A stretch of 14,504 nt of DNA from DATARH01 sp035504075. Its GTDB lineage: Bacteria; Pseudomonadota; Alphaproteobacteria; ATCC43930; CGMCC-115725. Below the pieces are notes generated by a model. It worked only from the letters and a program-made list of their open reading frames with translations, had not been told where the DNA came from and searched no databases. The position numbers and the translations under genes were made by a program. Positions 6,946 to 13,826 of this stretch are shown piece by piece (the stretch's first letter is position 1; each line of letters opens with the position of its first letter). The DNA lies in the NCBI GenBank assembly GCA_035504075.1, contig DATJSO010000230.1, positions 1-14,504 on the forward strand, written 5' to 3'.

Positions 6946-7078
6946 GCATATCTTGCGTTCTCGGCACAATCGGGCCGCCGATGCGCGGACGTGGAAATGA
7001 GGCTGGCCGCGCGACGGGCTTTCGCGCCATAAGGGCGGGCCGTCGGCAATCTGGCCGGCATCATCGGAGGAATGGCTC

Positions 7079-7777
7079 ATGGCGGAGCAGGAGCGTGCAT
7101 TGATTGTCGGTGCCGGTGCCGGGCTGAGCGCCGCGCTGGCCCGCCGTTGCGCCAAGGACGGCATGGCGGTCGTGCTGGCGGCGCGCAACACTGAAAAACT
7201 CGCCGCGTTGGCGGCGGAAACCGGCGCCACGGCCGTCGCCTGCGATGCGACGCGGGCCGAGGATGTCGAGCGGCTGTTCGCCACCATCGACGCCGGCGGC
7301 AACCGGCTCGATCTCGTCGTCTACAACGCCAGCGGACGGGCGCGTGGGCCGATCGTCGAGCTCGATCCTGCGGCAGTCGACGCCGCGATCCGGGTTACCG
7401 CGTTCGGCGGCTTCCTTGTCGCACGGCAGGCCGCGATCCGCATGGAGAGGCAGGGAAGCGGCACGATCCTGTTCACCGGCGCCAGCGCCAGCGTCAAGGG
7501 CTACCCGCGCTCGTCATCGTTCGCGATGGGGAAATTCGCGTTGCGCGGCCTCGCGCAGAGCCTGGCGCGCGAATTGCAGCCGCAAAACGTCCACGTCGGC
7601 CACATCGTCATCGACGGCGGCATCCGCCGCTCGGGCGACCCGCGCGCCAACGAGCGTGGTCCCGACGGGCTGCTCGATCCCGAGGCGATCGCCGACACCT
7701 ACTTGCACCTGCACCGCCAGCACCGCAGCGCCTGGGCCTGGGAGATCGAATTGCGGCCCTGGGTCGAAAATTTCTGA
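7079..7777 (+). CDS. SDR-family protein with Tyr-to-Phe change in the YxxxK motif
   Basis: A Rossmann-fold short-chain dehydrogenase/reductase homologue of 232 residues. The N-terminal nucleotide site is 'VGAGAGLSAALA' (about 10-21), followed by 'AARN' after beta-2 (an Arg here often favours NADP), 'CDAT' (55-58) and 'YNASG' (82-86) in place of 'NNAG'. In the catalytic region 'TGASAS' (133-138) is followed by 'FAMGKFALRGLAQ': Lys152 is kept, but the expected Tyr is Phe148. The C-terminal 'IDGGI' segment is typical of an SDR branch that, as I recall it, also carries Phe here. Classical SDR reduction is therefore doubtful. The start is an ATG 7 nt after GGAGGA (7066-7071); another ATG at 7072 is out of frame and touches that site. 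Its stop codon abuts the stop of the facing FemAB-like gene with no base between. The SDR fold is certain; the reaction is unknown. Confidence 0.9.
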   Translation: MAEQERALIVGAGAGLSAALARRCAKDGMAVVLAARNTEKLAALAAETGATAVACDATRAEDVERLFATIDAGGNRLDLVVYNASGRARGPIVELDPAAVDAAIRVTAFGGFLVARQAAIRMERQGSGTILFTGASASVKGYPRSSSFAMGKFALRGLAQSLARELQPQNVHVGHIVIDGGIRRSGDPRANERGPDGLLDPEAIADTYLHLHRQHRSAWAWEIELRPWVENF

Positions 7778-8953
7778 TTACAGCTGGTTCTCTTCCTCGG
7801 CGTGACGGAATGGCGAATATTCGGCGAGGTGCTCGATCTTCTGCTCGACCATTTCGCGTTCGCGGGCGAGGAATTGCGCGACGGCGCGACGAAAGCCGGG
7901 ATCGGGGATCCAGTGGGCGCTGTAGGTCGGTACCGGCAGGTAGCCGCGCTGCAATTTGTGCGGCCCCTGCGCGCCGGCCTCGACCCGCTGCAGCCCATGC
8001 TGGCAGGCGAACTCGATCGCCCGGTAATAGCAGCATTCGAAATGCAAAAACCGGTATTCGCGGTGAGCGCCCCAGTTGCGGCCATAGATCGTGTCGCGGC
8101 CCAGCAGGTTGAACGCCCCGGCGATGTAGTCGCGGCCGCGCCGCGCCATGAACAAGACGACATTGTCGGGCATGCGCTCGCCGATCATCGAGAAGAACCG
8201 GCGGGTCAGGTAGGCCTGGCCCCATTTGCGGTCGGAGGTGCCGAGATAGAGCCGGTAGAACGCGTCCCACGCCTTCTCGGTGAGGTCGGAGCCGGTCAGC
8301 AGATCGACCTCGATCTGGCCGTCGGCCAGCGCCTCGCGCCGTTCCTTTTTGACCGCCTTGCGCTTCCTGTGGTTGAGCGCCGCCAAATAGTCGTCGAAAT
8401 CGCGGTAGCCCTGGTTCGTCCAATGGAACTGCTGGCCGACCCGCGGCAGAAACCCCGCCTCGCCGAGCAGCGCGAAATCCTCGGCTTCCGGGAAATTGAC
8501 GTGCACCGAGGACAGCTTGCGCTGGCGCGCCAATTCGACGAGCCCGGCGAGCAGATGGCTCTTCGTCGCGGCCGGCGCGTCGGGCGCGACGAGCAGGCGC
8601 GGCCCGGGCACCGGCGTGAACGGCACCGCCGCCAGCAGCTTCGGGTAGTAGCGGCCGCCGGCGCGCTCGTACGCGTCGGCCCAGCCCCAGTCGAACACGT
8701 ATTCGCCGTAGGAATGGCTCTTCAGGTACATCGGCACGGCGCCGCGCAGCCGGCCGCCTTTGTCGCGGAACGCCAAATGCGCCGGCGCCCAGCCCGAGCG
8801 TGCCGTGGCCGAGCCGCTCTCTTCCAGCGCGTTCAGAAAGACGTGCGAGACTGTGGGATTGGCGCCGCCGGCGCAGGTATCCCATTCGGTGGCGTCGATC
8901 TCGTGGATCGCGCCGTGCACGCTGAGGGTGACCGGTTCGCCGCTGTCGTTCAT
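7778..8953 (-). CDS. FemAB/GNAT-like acyltransferase family protein (DUF482 type)
   Basis: A 391-residue protein of the family annotated as GNAT-type N-acetyltransferase or peptidoglycan-related (PF04339, FemAB-like); the true substrate of this family is not established. Recognisable stretches are 'PTVSHVFLNALEESGS' (about 33-48), 'GAVPMYLKSHSYGEYVFDW', 'PFTPVPGPRLL', the basic 'NHRKRKAVKKERREA', and the C-terminal 'HFECCYYRAIEFACQHG' followed by 'VEAGAQGPHKLQRGY'. No signal peptide or membrane helix is seen, so it should be cytoplasmic. The frame stays open upstream to about 9682, but that extension overlaps the RidA gene in another frame and is Arg/Gly-rich. The ATG at 8953 fits family length and lies 8 nt after the RidA stop, so the two form an operon. 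Its ribosome site is weak. The 3' end abuts the SDR stop directly. Confidence 0.9.
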   Translation of the reverse strand: MNDSGEPVTLSVHGAIHEIDATEWDTCAGGANPTVSHVFLNALEESGSATARSGWAPAHLAFRDKGGRLRGAVPMYLKSHSYGEYVFDWGWADAYERAGGRYYPKLLAAVPFTPVPGPRLLVAPDAPAATKSHLLAGLVELARQRKLSSVHVNFPEAEDFALLGEAGFLPRVGQQFHWTNQGYRDFDDYLAALNHRKRKAVKKERREALADGQIEVDLLTGSDLTEKAWDAFYRLYLGTSDRKWGQAYLTRRFFSMIGERMPDNVVLFMARRGRDYIAGAFNLLGRDTIYGRNWGAHREYRFLHFECCYYRAIEFACQHGLQRVEAGAQGPHKLQRGYLPVPTYSAHWIPDPGFRRAVAQFLAREREMVEQKIEHLAEYSPFRHAEEENQL

Positions 8954-8961
8954 CGGGCTGC

Positions 8962-9435
8962 TCAGACTCCGCCGATCTCGAATGTCGCCTCGACCTCGAC
9001 CGCGACGCCCCCCGGCAGCGCGTTGACGCCGACCGCGGCGCGGGCATGGCGGCCGCCGTCGCCGAACACCTCGACCATCAGGTCCGAGGCGCCGTTGACG
9101 ACCTGCGGCATGTCGGTGAATTCCGGCGTGCAGTTGACAAAGCCGCCGAGCCTGAGGCAGCGCTGCACGCGGTCGAGGTCGCCGCCGCAGGCGACGCGCA
9201 GTTGCGCCAGGATGTTGAGCGCGCACAGCCGCGCCGCTTGCTGGCCTTCGGCGATCGAGATGCCGGCGCCGAGCTTGCCGACGTGGCGGCGCTCGCCGTT
9301 CCATTGACAGATCTGGCCGGCGATGATGACGACGGCGCCGCTCGCCGCGAACGGCACGTAATTGGCGACCGGCGCCGCCGGCGCAGGCAGTTCGATGCCG
9401 AGTTCCTTCATGCGCGCCTCGATCCGTCCGCTCAT
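8962..9435 (-). CDS. RidA (YjgF/YER057c/UK114) family protein
   Basis: RidA proteins hydrolyse reactive enamine/imine intermediates from PLP enzymes; several subgroups have other or unknown roles. The 157-residue protein begins 'MSGRIEARMKELGIELP', typical of the longer RidA subgroup (canonical RidA is about 128 residues). It carries 'IIAGQICQWNGE' (about 37-48), 'ALNILAQLR', and the C-terminal 'ARAAVGVNALPGGVAVEVEA'. Arg132 aligns with the catalytic arginine (Arg105 of E. coli/Salmonella RidA), and Glu149 with the conserved C-terminal Glu, so deaminase chemistry is plausible. The start is ATG 9435 after a G-rich sequence; upstream residues in the open frame are not conserved-looking. It is the first gene of an operon with the FemAB-like gene and is divergent from the exported protein gene at 9561. 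Confidence 0.92.
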   Translation of the reverse strand: MSGRIEARMKELGIELPAPAAPVANYVPFAASGAVVIIAGQICQWNGERRHVGKLGAGISIAEGQQAARLCALNILAQLRVACGGDLDRVQRCLRLGGFVNCTPEFTDMPQVVNGASDLMVEVFGDGGRHARAAVGVNALPGGVAVEVEATFEIGGV

Positions 9436-9560
9436 CGCCCGCCCCGCTGTCGCACGCCGCGCCGGCGAGATTGCGTCCTCGCCGCGCTCCCCGCAACGAC
9501 AATCGCGCCGCAAGCGCCATGCCGCGAAACCGCCGCATTCGCCCTCTAGCACCGCCGGCG

Positions 9561-10184
9561 ATGCGCAAGCTCTGCCCGTTCGTCGCCGCCCTGCTGCTGG
9601 CGCTGCCGACGGCTGCGTCGGCCGCGACGGTCGGCAACCCGCAAACCGGCTTTAGCGCCGACCGCATGCTGCAGATCAACAACCATATCTATGTGGGCAA
9701 GATCTGGGCCATGCCCGGCGTGGAACGCGACGAGCAGACGATCGCGGCGTTTCATCCGATCTTCCTGCTGCATCGCGAAAGCCCGTTGGGCGAAGCCGTA
9801 TTGCCGCAGCTGAAGACGATCGTCGAATTCGTGATCCCGCCGGAATGGCGCCTCCTCGACGGCCGTGACATCGGCAGGCAGCCGATCGGCAGCGCCGTCG
9901 TCAACGGCGTCGCAACAACCGAATACGCGGTCGAGGAGACCGTGCCCGATGGCCATGCGGAAGGCAGCGTGTGGCTGAGCCGCGACGGCATTCCGATGAA
10001 GCTCGTCGGCGTTTTCTTCGGCAAACGGGGCAAGCCGACGCGGGTGCGCTGGGAATTGTCGCACGTCAGGCTCGGGCCGCAACCGGCCGCGCTGTTCGCG
10101 GCCCCGCATGGCTACGCGAAACTGCCGGCGGAAGCGATCGCGCCGCTTCTCGGGTTGCGCCTCAAATCCGCGACGCGCCGGTAG
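9561..10184 (+). CDS. Exported LolA-like hypothetical protein
   Basis: A 207-residue secreted protein. A Sec signal peptide covers residues 1-21 ('RKLCPFVAALLLALPTAASA', cleavage after Ala21). The mature part is beta-rich: 'FSADRMLQINNHIYVGKIWA' (31-50), 'TIVEFVIPPEWRLLDG', 'IGSAVVNGVATTEYAVE', 'GSVWLSRDGIPMKLVGVF' (135-152), and a terminal 'LFAAPHGYAKLP'. This pattern of strands, with a 'dgiPmk' strand and a final 'P-x-GY-x-K' segment, resembles LolA/DUF4412-type lipid-binding half-barrels; that fold is inferred and no family is certain. The open frame extends upstream to 9471, but the ATG at 9561 gives a clean signal peptide. It is transcribed away from the RidA operon (125 nt between starts), and its stop lies 6 nt from that of the facing topoisomerase gene. 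Confidence 0.82.
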   Translation: MRKLCPFVAALLLALPTAASAATVGNPQTGFSADRMLQINNHIYVGKIWAMPGVERDEQTIAAFHPIFLLHRESPLGEAVLPQLKTIVEFVIPPEWRLLDGRDIGRQPIGSAVVNGVATTEYAVEETVPDGHAEGSVWLSRDGIPMKLVGVFFGKRGKPTRVRWELSHVRLGPQPAALFAAPHGYAKLPAEAIAPLLGLRLKSATRR

Positions 10185-10190
10185 GTTGCA

Positions 10191-11402
10191 TCAAGCCGAC
10201 GCTGCCGCACTGTGGCGAGGCCGCGGCGAGCGCGCCGCGCGAGGCCGCTGCGCCCGCGCTCGCGCTTTTTCGTCACCGCGGTCGGCGACCTCGGCGGCCA
10301 GGCGCGTCAGCCGCAGCCGCAGGAAGGCGGCAACCGCCGCCTCTTCGGGACTGAGCCCGGCGACGTTTTTCGCCAGATAGGCCTGCGTGCGGCGCGCCAG
10401 CGTTTGCAGCAGCGTGCCGTCGAGATAGCCGTCGAAGATCGCCGGGTGGATGTAGCACTTGCGGCACACCGCGGCCGTGTTGCCGAGGTGCTTGGCGACC
10501 TTTTCGACGGCGCGCACGATCGCCTTTTTCGCGGCCGTTGCCGTGCTGCCGCCGCCATCCGGCGCGGCGGCAAATTCCTGCAGCGCCGCCGCCGCGAGAT
10601 AGGTGCCGGCCCAGGTGCGGAAATCCTTGGCCGTGATGTCCTCGCCGCTGAGGGCGCGCAGATAGTCGTTGACGTCGGCGGAGTCGATCGCATGCCGGTT
10701 GCCGTCGCCGTCGAGATACTGGAACAGCTCATAGCCGGGTAGGTCGCGGCAATTCTTGACGATGCGCGCGAGCCGACGGTCGCGGATCGTGCCGTCATGG
10801 CGTATGCCGCTCTTGCCGCGGAAGCTGAGGCGCACCTCGTCGCCGTCGATTTCGGCATGGCGGTGGCGCAACGTTGTCAGGCCGTAGCTCTTGTTCGTCT
10901 TGGAATATTCGACATTGCCGACGCGGAACAGCGTCAGCTCCATCAGCCGTACGATCGCGGCCAGCACTTTCTCGCGCGGCAGCCCGGCGCGCCCGAGATC
11001 GCTCTCCACCCGCGCCCGGATCTTCGGCAGAGCGCGCGCGAAGACGACCATGCGGCTGAACTTCGTCGCGTCGCGCGCCTCGCGCCAGCGCGGGTGATAG
11101 CGGTATTGCTTGCGGCCGCGCGCGTCGCGTCCGGTCGCCTGGATATGGCCGCTGGGCGACGGGCAGATCCATACCTCGCGCCACGCCGGCGGGATCGCCA
11201 GCGCCCGGATGCGGCGCAACGTTGCGATATCGCCGATCAGGTTGCCGTCGGGATCGCGATAATCGAAGCCGTTTTTTGCCGCATGGCGGGTGATGCCGGG
11301 TCTCGCATCATCGACATGCCGCAGGTGTGCGGCCTTTGCGGCCGCGACCGGATCAAGCGCCGGCGGTCGCAACCTTCCATCGATGTGCTGCTGCAGGGTC
11401 AT
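10191..11402 (-). CDS. DNA topoisomerase IB (poxvirus/bacterial type)
   Basis: Relaxes supercoiled DNA by nicking one strand through a 3'-phosphotyrosyl link. From the ATG at 11402 (403 aa) the whole catalytic set is visible: Arg160 in 'FRVGN', Lys197 in 'FRGKSG', Arg262 in 'DFRTWAGT', His305 in 'KHLGNT' and the nucleophile Tyr317 in 'CRKCYIHP'. The N-terminal domain has 'DDARPGITR' and 'AIPPAWREVWICPSPSGHIQ' (about 69-88), standard for bacterial TopIB. The C-terminal about 25 residues are an Arg/Ala/Pro-rich tail, probably unstructured and DNA-binding. A TTG at 11414 would add four residues; neither start has a strong ribosome site. Bacterial TopIB is an accessory enzyme of scattered occurrence. 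The gene is alone on its strand and divergent from the alcohol dehydrogenase gene (128 nt between starts). Confidence 0.95.
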   Translation of the reverse strand: MTLQQHIDGRLRPPALDPVAAAKAAHLRHVDDARPGITRHAAKNGFDYRDPDGNLIGDIATLRRIRALAIPPAWREVWICPSPSGHIQATGRDARGRKQYRYHPRWREARDATKFSRMVVFARALPKIRARVESDLGRAGLPREKVLAAIVRLMELTLFRVGNVEYSKTNKSYGLTTLRHRHAEIDGDEVRLSFRGKSGIRHDGTIRDRRLARIVKNCRDLPGYELFQYLDGDGNRHAIDSADVNDYLRALSGEDITAKDFRTWAGTYLAAAALQEFAAAPDGGGSTATAAKKAIVRAVEKVAKHLGNTAAVCRKCYIHPAIFDGYLDGTLLQTLARRTQAYLAKNVAGLSPEEAAVAAFLRLRLTRLAAEVADRGDEKARARAQRPRAARSPRPRHSAAASA

Positions 11403-11472
11403 GCAACAGGGCAAACCGGATCAAGGTGTTGCCGGTTCCGGCCGCGTCTCCGCGGCAGCCGTGCGTGATGCC

Positions 11473-11501
11473 GTGACGGCGGTGCCGTGCTGCGCTAGCA
11501 T
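11473..11501 (+). promoter_or_regulatory. Candidate promoter of the alcohol dehydrogenase gene
   Basis: GTGACG (11473-11478) and TAGCAT (11496-11501) are separated by exactly 17 nt; each matches four of six consensus bases. Transcription would begin near 11508, giving a leader of about 23 nt that contains the GGGAG ribosome site (11519-11523). Confidence 0.4.
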
Positions 11502-11530
11502 CGCCCGTCCGCTGATCCGGGAGCCAGCCG

Positions 11531-12622
11531 ATGAAAGCCGCCGTGTTTCATGCCGCGCACCAGCCGCTGACGATCGAAGAGGTCGCGGTCAACAAGCCGG
11601 GGCCGCGCGAGGTATTGCTGCGCACCGCCTATGCCGGGCTGTGCCACAGCGACCTGCATTTCATCGATGGCCTCTATCCGATCCCGACGCCGGTCGTGCT
11701 CGGCCACGAATCCTCGGCAATCGTCGAGGCGGTTGGCGACGGCGTCACCTATGTGAAGCCGGGCGACCACGTCATCACGTGTCTCTCGGTGTTCTGCGGC
11801 ACCTGCCCGCAATGCCTGACCGGCCACCCCAATTTGTGCGAGAACACCGAGGTCAAAATGCTGCCAGGCGTCGCCCGGCGGATGACCTGGAAGGGCGGCC
11901 AGCTGATGAACCAGGCGTTCAACCTGTCCTCGTTCGGCGAGCAGATGCTGGTGCACGAAAATTCGATGGTGAAGATCGACGACGACATCCCGCTGGACCG
12001 CGCCGCGCTCGTCGGCTGCGGCGTCATGACCGGGGTCGGCGCGGTGTTCAACGCCGCCAGGGTCGAGCCGGGCGCGACGGTCGCCGTCATCGGCTGCGGC
12101 GGCATCGGGCTGTCGGCGGTAAACGGTGCGGCGCTCGCCGGCGCCGAGCGCATCATCGCGATCGACACGGTGCCGTCAAAGCTCGAGCTGGCGCGCGAGA
12201 TGGGCGCCACCGACACGGTCAACGCCAGCAACATCGACCCGGTCGCGCATATCCGCGATATGACAAAGGGCGGCGTGCACTACTCATTCGAGGCGATCGG
12301 CACGAAGGCGACCGCAGAGCAGTCGTTTCAGATGCTGCGTCCCGGCGGCACCGCGACGATCATCGGCATGGTACCGTTCGGCCTGAAGATCGAATTGCAC
12401 GGCTTCGACTTCCTGCGCGACCGCAAGATCCAGGGGACATCGATGGGCGGCAACCGCTTTCGGGTCGATATGCCGCGCCTGTTGTCGCTGTGGAAGCAGG
12501 GCCGCTTGAAGCTCGATCACCTGATTTCGGGGAAGATCGAACTGGCGCAGATCAACGATGGGTTTGCGGCTCTGAAATCGGGCGCGCCGGTGCGCCAGCT
12601 GATCGAGTACGGCGCCGCGTGA
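11531..12622 (+). CDS. Zinc-dependent alcohol dehydrogenase (MDR superfamily)
   Basis: NAD-linked oxidation of an alcohol or reduction of an aldehyde, cytoplasmic. The 363-residue protein carries the catalytic-zinc ligands Cys38, His59 (with Glu60, 'GHES') and Cys163. The structural-zinc cluster is Cys89, Cys92, Cys95 and Cys103. The Rossmann nucleotide motif is 'VIGCGGIGLS' (186-195), with an acidic residue at the end of beta-2 (Asp212, 'AIDTVPSK') that predicts NAD rather than NADP. Length, cysteine spacing and the 'LVGCGVMTGVGA' segment fit the class III/NDMA-dependent-like branch, but the specific substrate cannot be named. The ATG has a GGGAG ribosome site 7 nt upstream. The gene stands alone, divergent from topoisomerase IB, and its stop is 34 nt from that of the facing small membrane protein. 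Confidence 0.95.
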   Translation: MKAAVFHAAHQPLTIEEVAVNKPGPREVLLRTAYAGLCHSDLHFIDGLYPIPTPVVLGHESSAIVEAVGDGVTYVKPGDHVITCLSVFCGTCPQCLTGHPNLCENTEVKMLPGVARRMTWKGGQLMNQAFNLSSFGEQMLVHENSMVKIDDDIPLDRAALVGCGVMTGVGAVFNAARVEPGATVAVIGCGGIGLSAVNGAALAGAERIIAIDTVPSKLELAREMGATDTVNASNIDPVAHIRDMTKGGVHYSFEAIGTKATAEQSFQMLRPGGTATIIGMVPFGLKIELHGFDFLRDRKIQGTSMGGNRFRVDMPRLLSLWKQGRLKLDHLISGKIELAQINDGFAALKSGAPVRQLIEYGAA

Positions 12623-12656
12623 TACGAATGTGGCGATTCGCGGCAGCGGTCGTCGC

Positions 12657-12923
12657 CTACGGCAGGTCCGGAATGCGAATGTGGCCGCGCGCGATTTCGG
12701 TCGGCGGTTTCGCCGGCGCCGGCTGCGACGGCGCTGCCAGATAGCGCAAGAGCACGACCAGAGTTGGCACGCACAGCGCCAGCGCCAGCGGCAGTTCGCC
12801 GTACTCAAAAATGTCGAAGCCGCTGCCCAACGCCAGCAGCAAGGCAAAAATCAGCATGACCGGGCTAAGCAACAAGACCACGATCGCCGGCGCGCAATGC
12901 TCCGAAAGACGCTTTTTCTGCAT
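12657..12923 (-). CDS. Small membrane protein, two predicted helices (88 aa)
   Basis: I do not recognise a family. From the ATG at 12923 the 88-residue protein begins with a short basic, polar segment ('MQKKRLSEHC'). A hydrophobic helix (about 13-33, 'AIVVLLLSPVMLIFALLLAL') and a second one (about 44-63, 'LPLALALCVPTLVVLLRYL') are joined by 'GSGFDIFEYGE'. A Pro/Ala-rich cytoplasmic tail ends 'IARGHIRIPDLP'. The basic start suggests that both ends lie in the cytoplasm. The frame is open up to 13007, but the AGGCGAG ribosome site 5 nt before 12923 and the compact topology favour this start. A short inverted repeat (GATGCT/AGCATC near 12949) lies in its leader. It faces the alcohol dehydrogenase gene and is on the same strand as the dioxygenase gene upstream, 118 nt away. 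Confidence 0.7.
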   Translation of the reverse strand: MQKKRLSEHCAPAIVVLLLSPVMLIFALLLALGSGFDIFEYGELPLALALCVPTLVVLLRYLAAPSQPAPAKPPTEIARGHIRIPDLP

Positions 12924-13041
12924 CGAACTCGCCTGATATACAACGGCGAGATGCTGAAGCATCGCGGTTAAGGGAGCATTGCAGGCGCCGAGTTTGTTTG
13001 TCGGCATTTAAGCGAAATTAGCGAGAAGTGCGTCGAACCGT

Positions 13042-13773
13042 TTATTCGCGGCGAAACGTCACGACCAGCACGTCGCGATGCCCGGGACGCGCCGGGTCGA
13101 GCGGAGTGACCGGCGTCACGCCGTGATAAACGCGGTTGTCGTCGGTTACCGCGGCGTCGAGCGGCTCGGTCAACGTAAAGCTGCCGAGCGGGCGCCCCGC
13201 CAGATCGGCGATGCTTGTCTCGCCGCTGGCGATATTGACCCGGCTGACCAGCAGCACGAGCACCCAATCGACGCCGTCGCGATGCATGCCCTCGGGGGTC
13301 GGGCGGCCTTCGCCGCCCCTGCGCGCCTCGATGCGGAACTGGTGGATCTCGACATGCCAGGATTGCGGATGCTGCGCCCCGGGGGTCAGCCGGTCGAACA
13401 GCTCGCGGCTGATTGCGAGCACCGCGGTGAGCGCCGGATGCTCTGCGATCGGGTCGGCGAGGGGCTCGAACCAGCGCTCGACGCCGCCGTTGAGCGGGTT
13501 GTAGTCGCGGCTCTGGTAGTGCGGCTGGTGCGGCTTGCGCGCGATGCGGTCGGCACCGGCGCGAAAGCAGGCAAAACGGCGCCGGCGATAGCGGCCGCCG
13601 TCAGCCATGTACGTATCGACCCCGAGGTCGTCCCAACTCGCGGCAAACCCGTTCCAGTCGCGCAGCCCCGCCTGCTGCAGCGCGGCGCGCATGTCGGGGG
13701 CGCGGACAAGGGCGTAGCCGTTGCGCGCAACGGCATCGGCGATCGGCGCGACAAGACTGCTCATCTTCCCCAT
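13042..13773 (-). CDS. 2OG-Fe(II) dioxygenase family protein (PF10014 type)
   Basis: Non-haem iron oxygenase using 2-oxoglutarate and O2 to hydroxylate a small molecule; characterised members of this Pfam family include bacterial free-L-isoleucine hydroxylases. Numbered from the longest frame (262 aa, TTG at 13830), the iron ligands are His183 and Asp185 in 'MHRDGVDWVLVLLV' and His236 in 'VYHGVTPV'. Arg252 in 'HRDVLVVTF' is placed to bind 2-oxoglutarate. 'ASGETSI' (201-207) is also a family hallmark. The coordinates given use the ATG at 13773 (Met20); an ATG at 13764 sits right after GGGGAAG, and the TTG at 13830 overlaps the cytochrome c1 stop (TTGA), so the start is uncertain. It is downstream of and probably co-transcribed with cytochrome c1. 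The substrate is unknown. Confidence 0.88.
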   Translation of the reverse strand: MGKMSSLVAPIADAVARNGYALVRAPDMRAALQQAGLRDWNGFAASWDDLGVDTYMADGGRYRRRRFACFRAGADRIARKPHQPHYQSRDYNPLNGGVERWFEPLADPIAEHPALTAVLAISRELFDRLTPGAQHPQSWHVEIHQFRIEARRGGEGRPTPEGMHRDGVDWVLVLLVSRVNIASGETSIADLAGRPLGSFTLTEPLDAAVTDDNRVYHGVTPVTPLDPARPGHRDVLVVTFRRE

Positions 13774-13826
13774 GTCGCGCGCCGCCGCCGCATCGTCAAG
13801 CGGCGGCGCGGCTTCGGCAATGCCGC

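Larger units (their letters stand above)
6558..7078. other. Long intergenic region between the divergent rlpA-like and SDR genes
   Basis: About 520 nt with no supported gene. From the rlpA side it holds a roughly 135-nt leader with two CCCGGG copies (about 15 nt apart), then a sigma-70-type minus-strand promoter at 6692-6721. An AT-rich stretch (about 6700-6850) stands out from the GC-rich surroundings. An 8-bp hairpin (6924-6945) and the leader of the SDR gene with its GGAGGA ribosome site (7066-7071) complete it. Frames in this region are short and biased to Arg, Pro and Ala. No tRNA-like fold was seen. Confidence 0.6.

Noticed and set aside
7802..9307. 501-residue plus-strand open frame
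   Set aside because: Antisense to the FemAB-like and RidA genes, with no coherent protein features.
7608..9682. Long minus-strand frames, including an extension of the FemAB-like frame to 9682
   Set aside because: The extension covers the RidA gene in another frame and lacks sense; 8953 gives the normal family length and an operon-like 8-nt gap.
12625..12685. 10-bp direct repeat CGAATGTGGC at 12625 and 12676
   Set aside because: Short, only two copies, one inside the small membrane-protein gene; consistent with chance.
11290..12744. 484-residue plus-strand frame overlapping the alcohol dehydrogenase gene
   Set aside because: Out-of-frame shadow of the dehydrogenase; Arg/Gly-rich without motifs.
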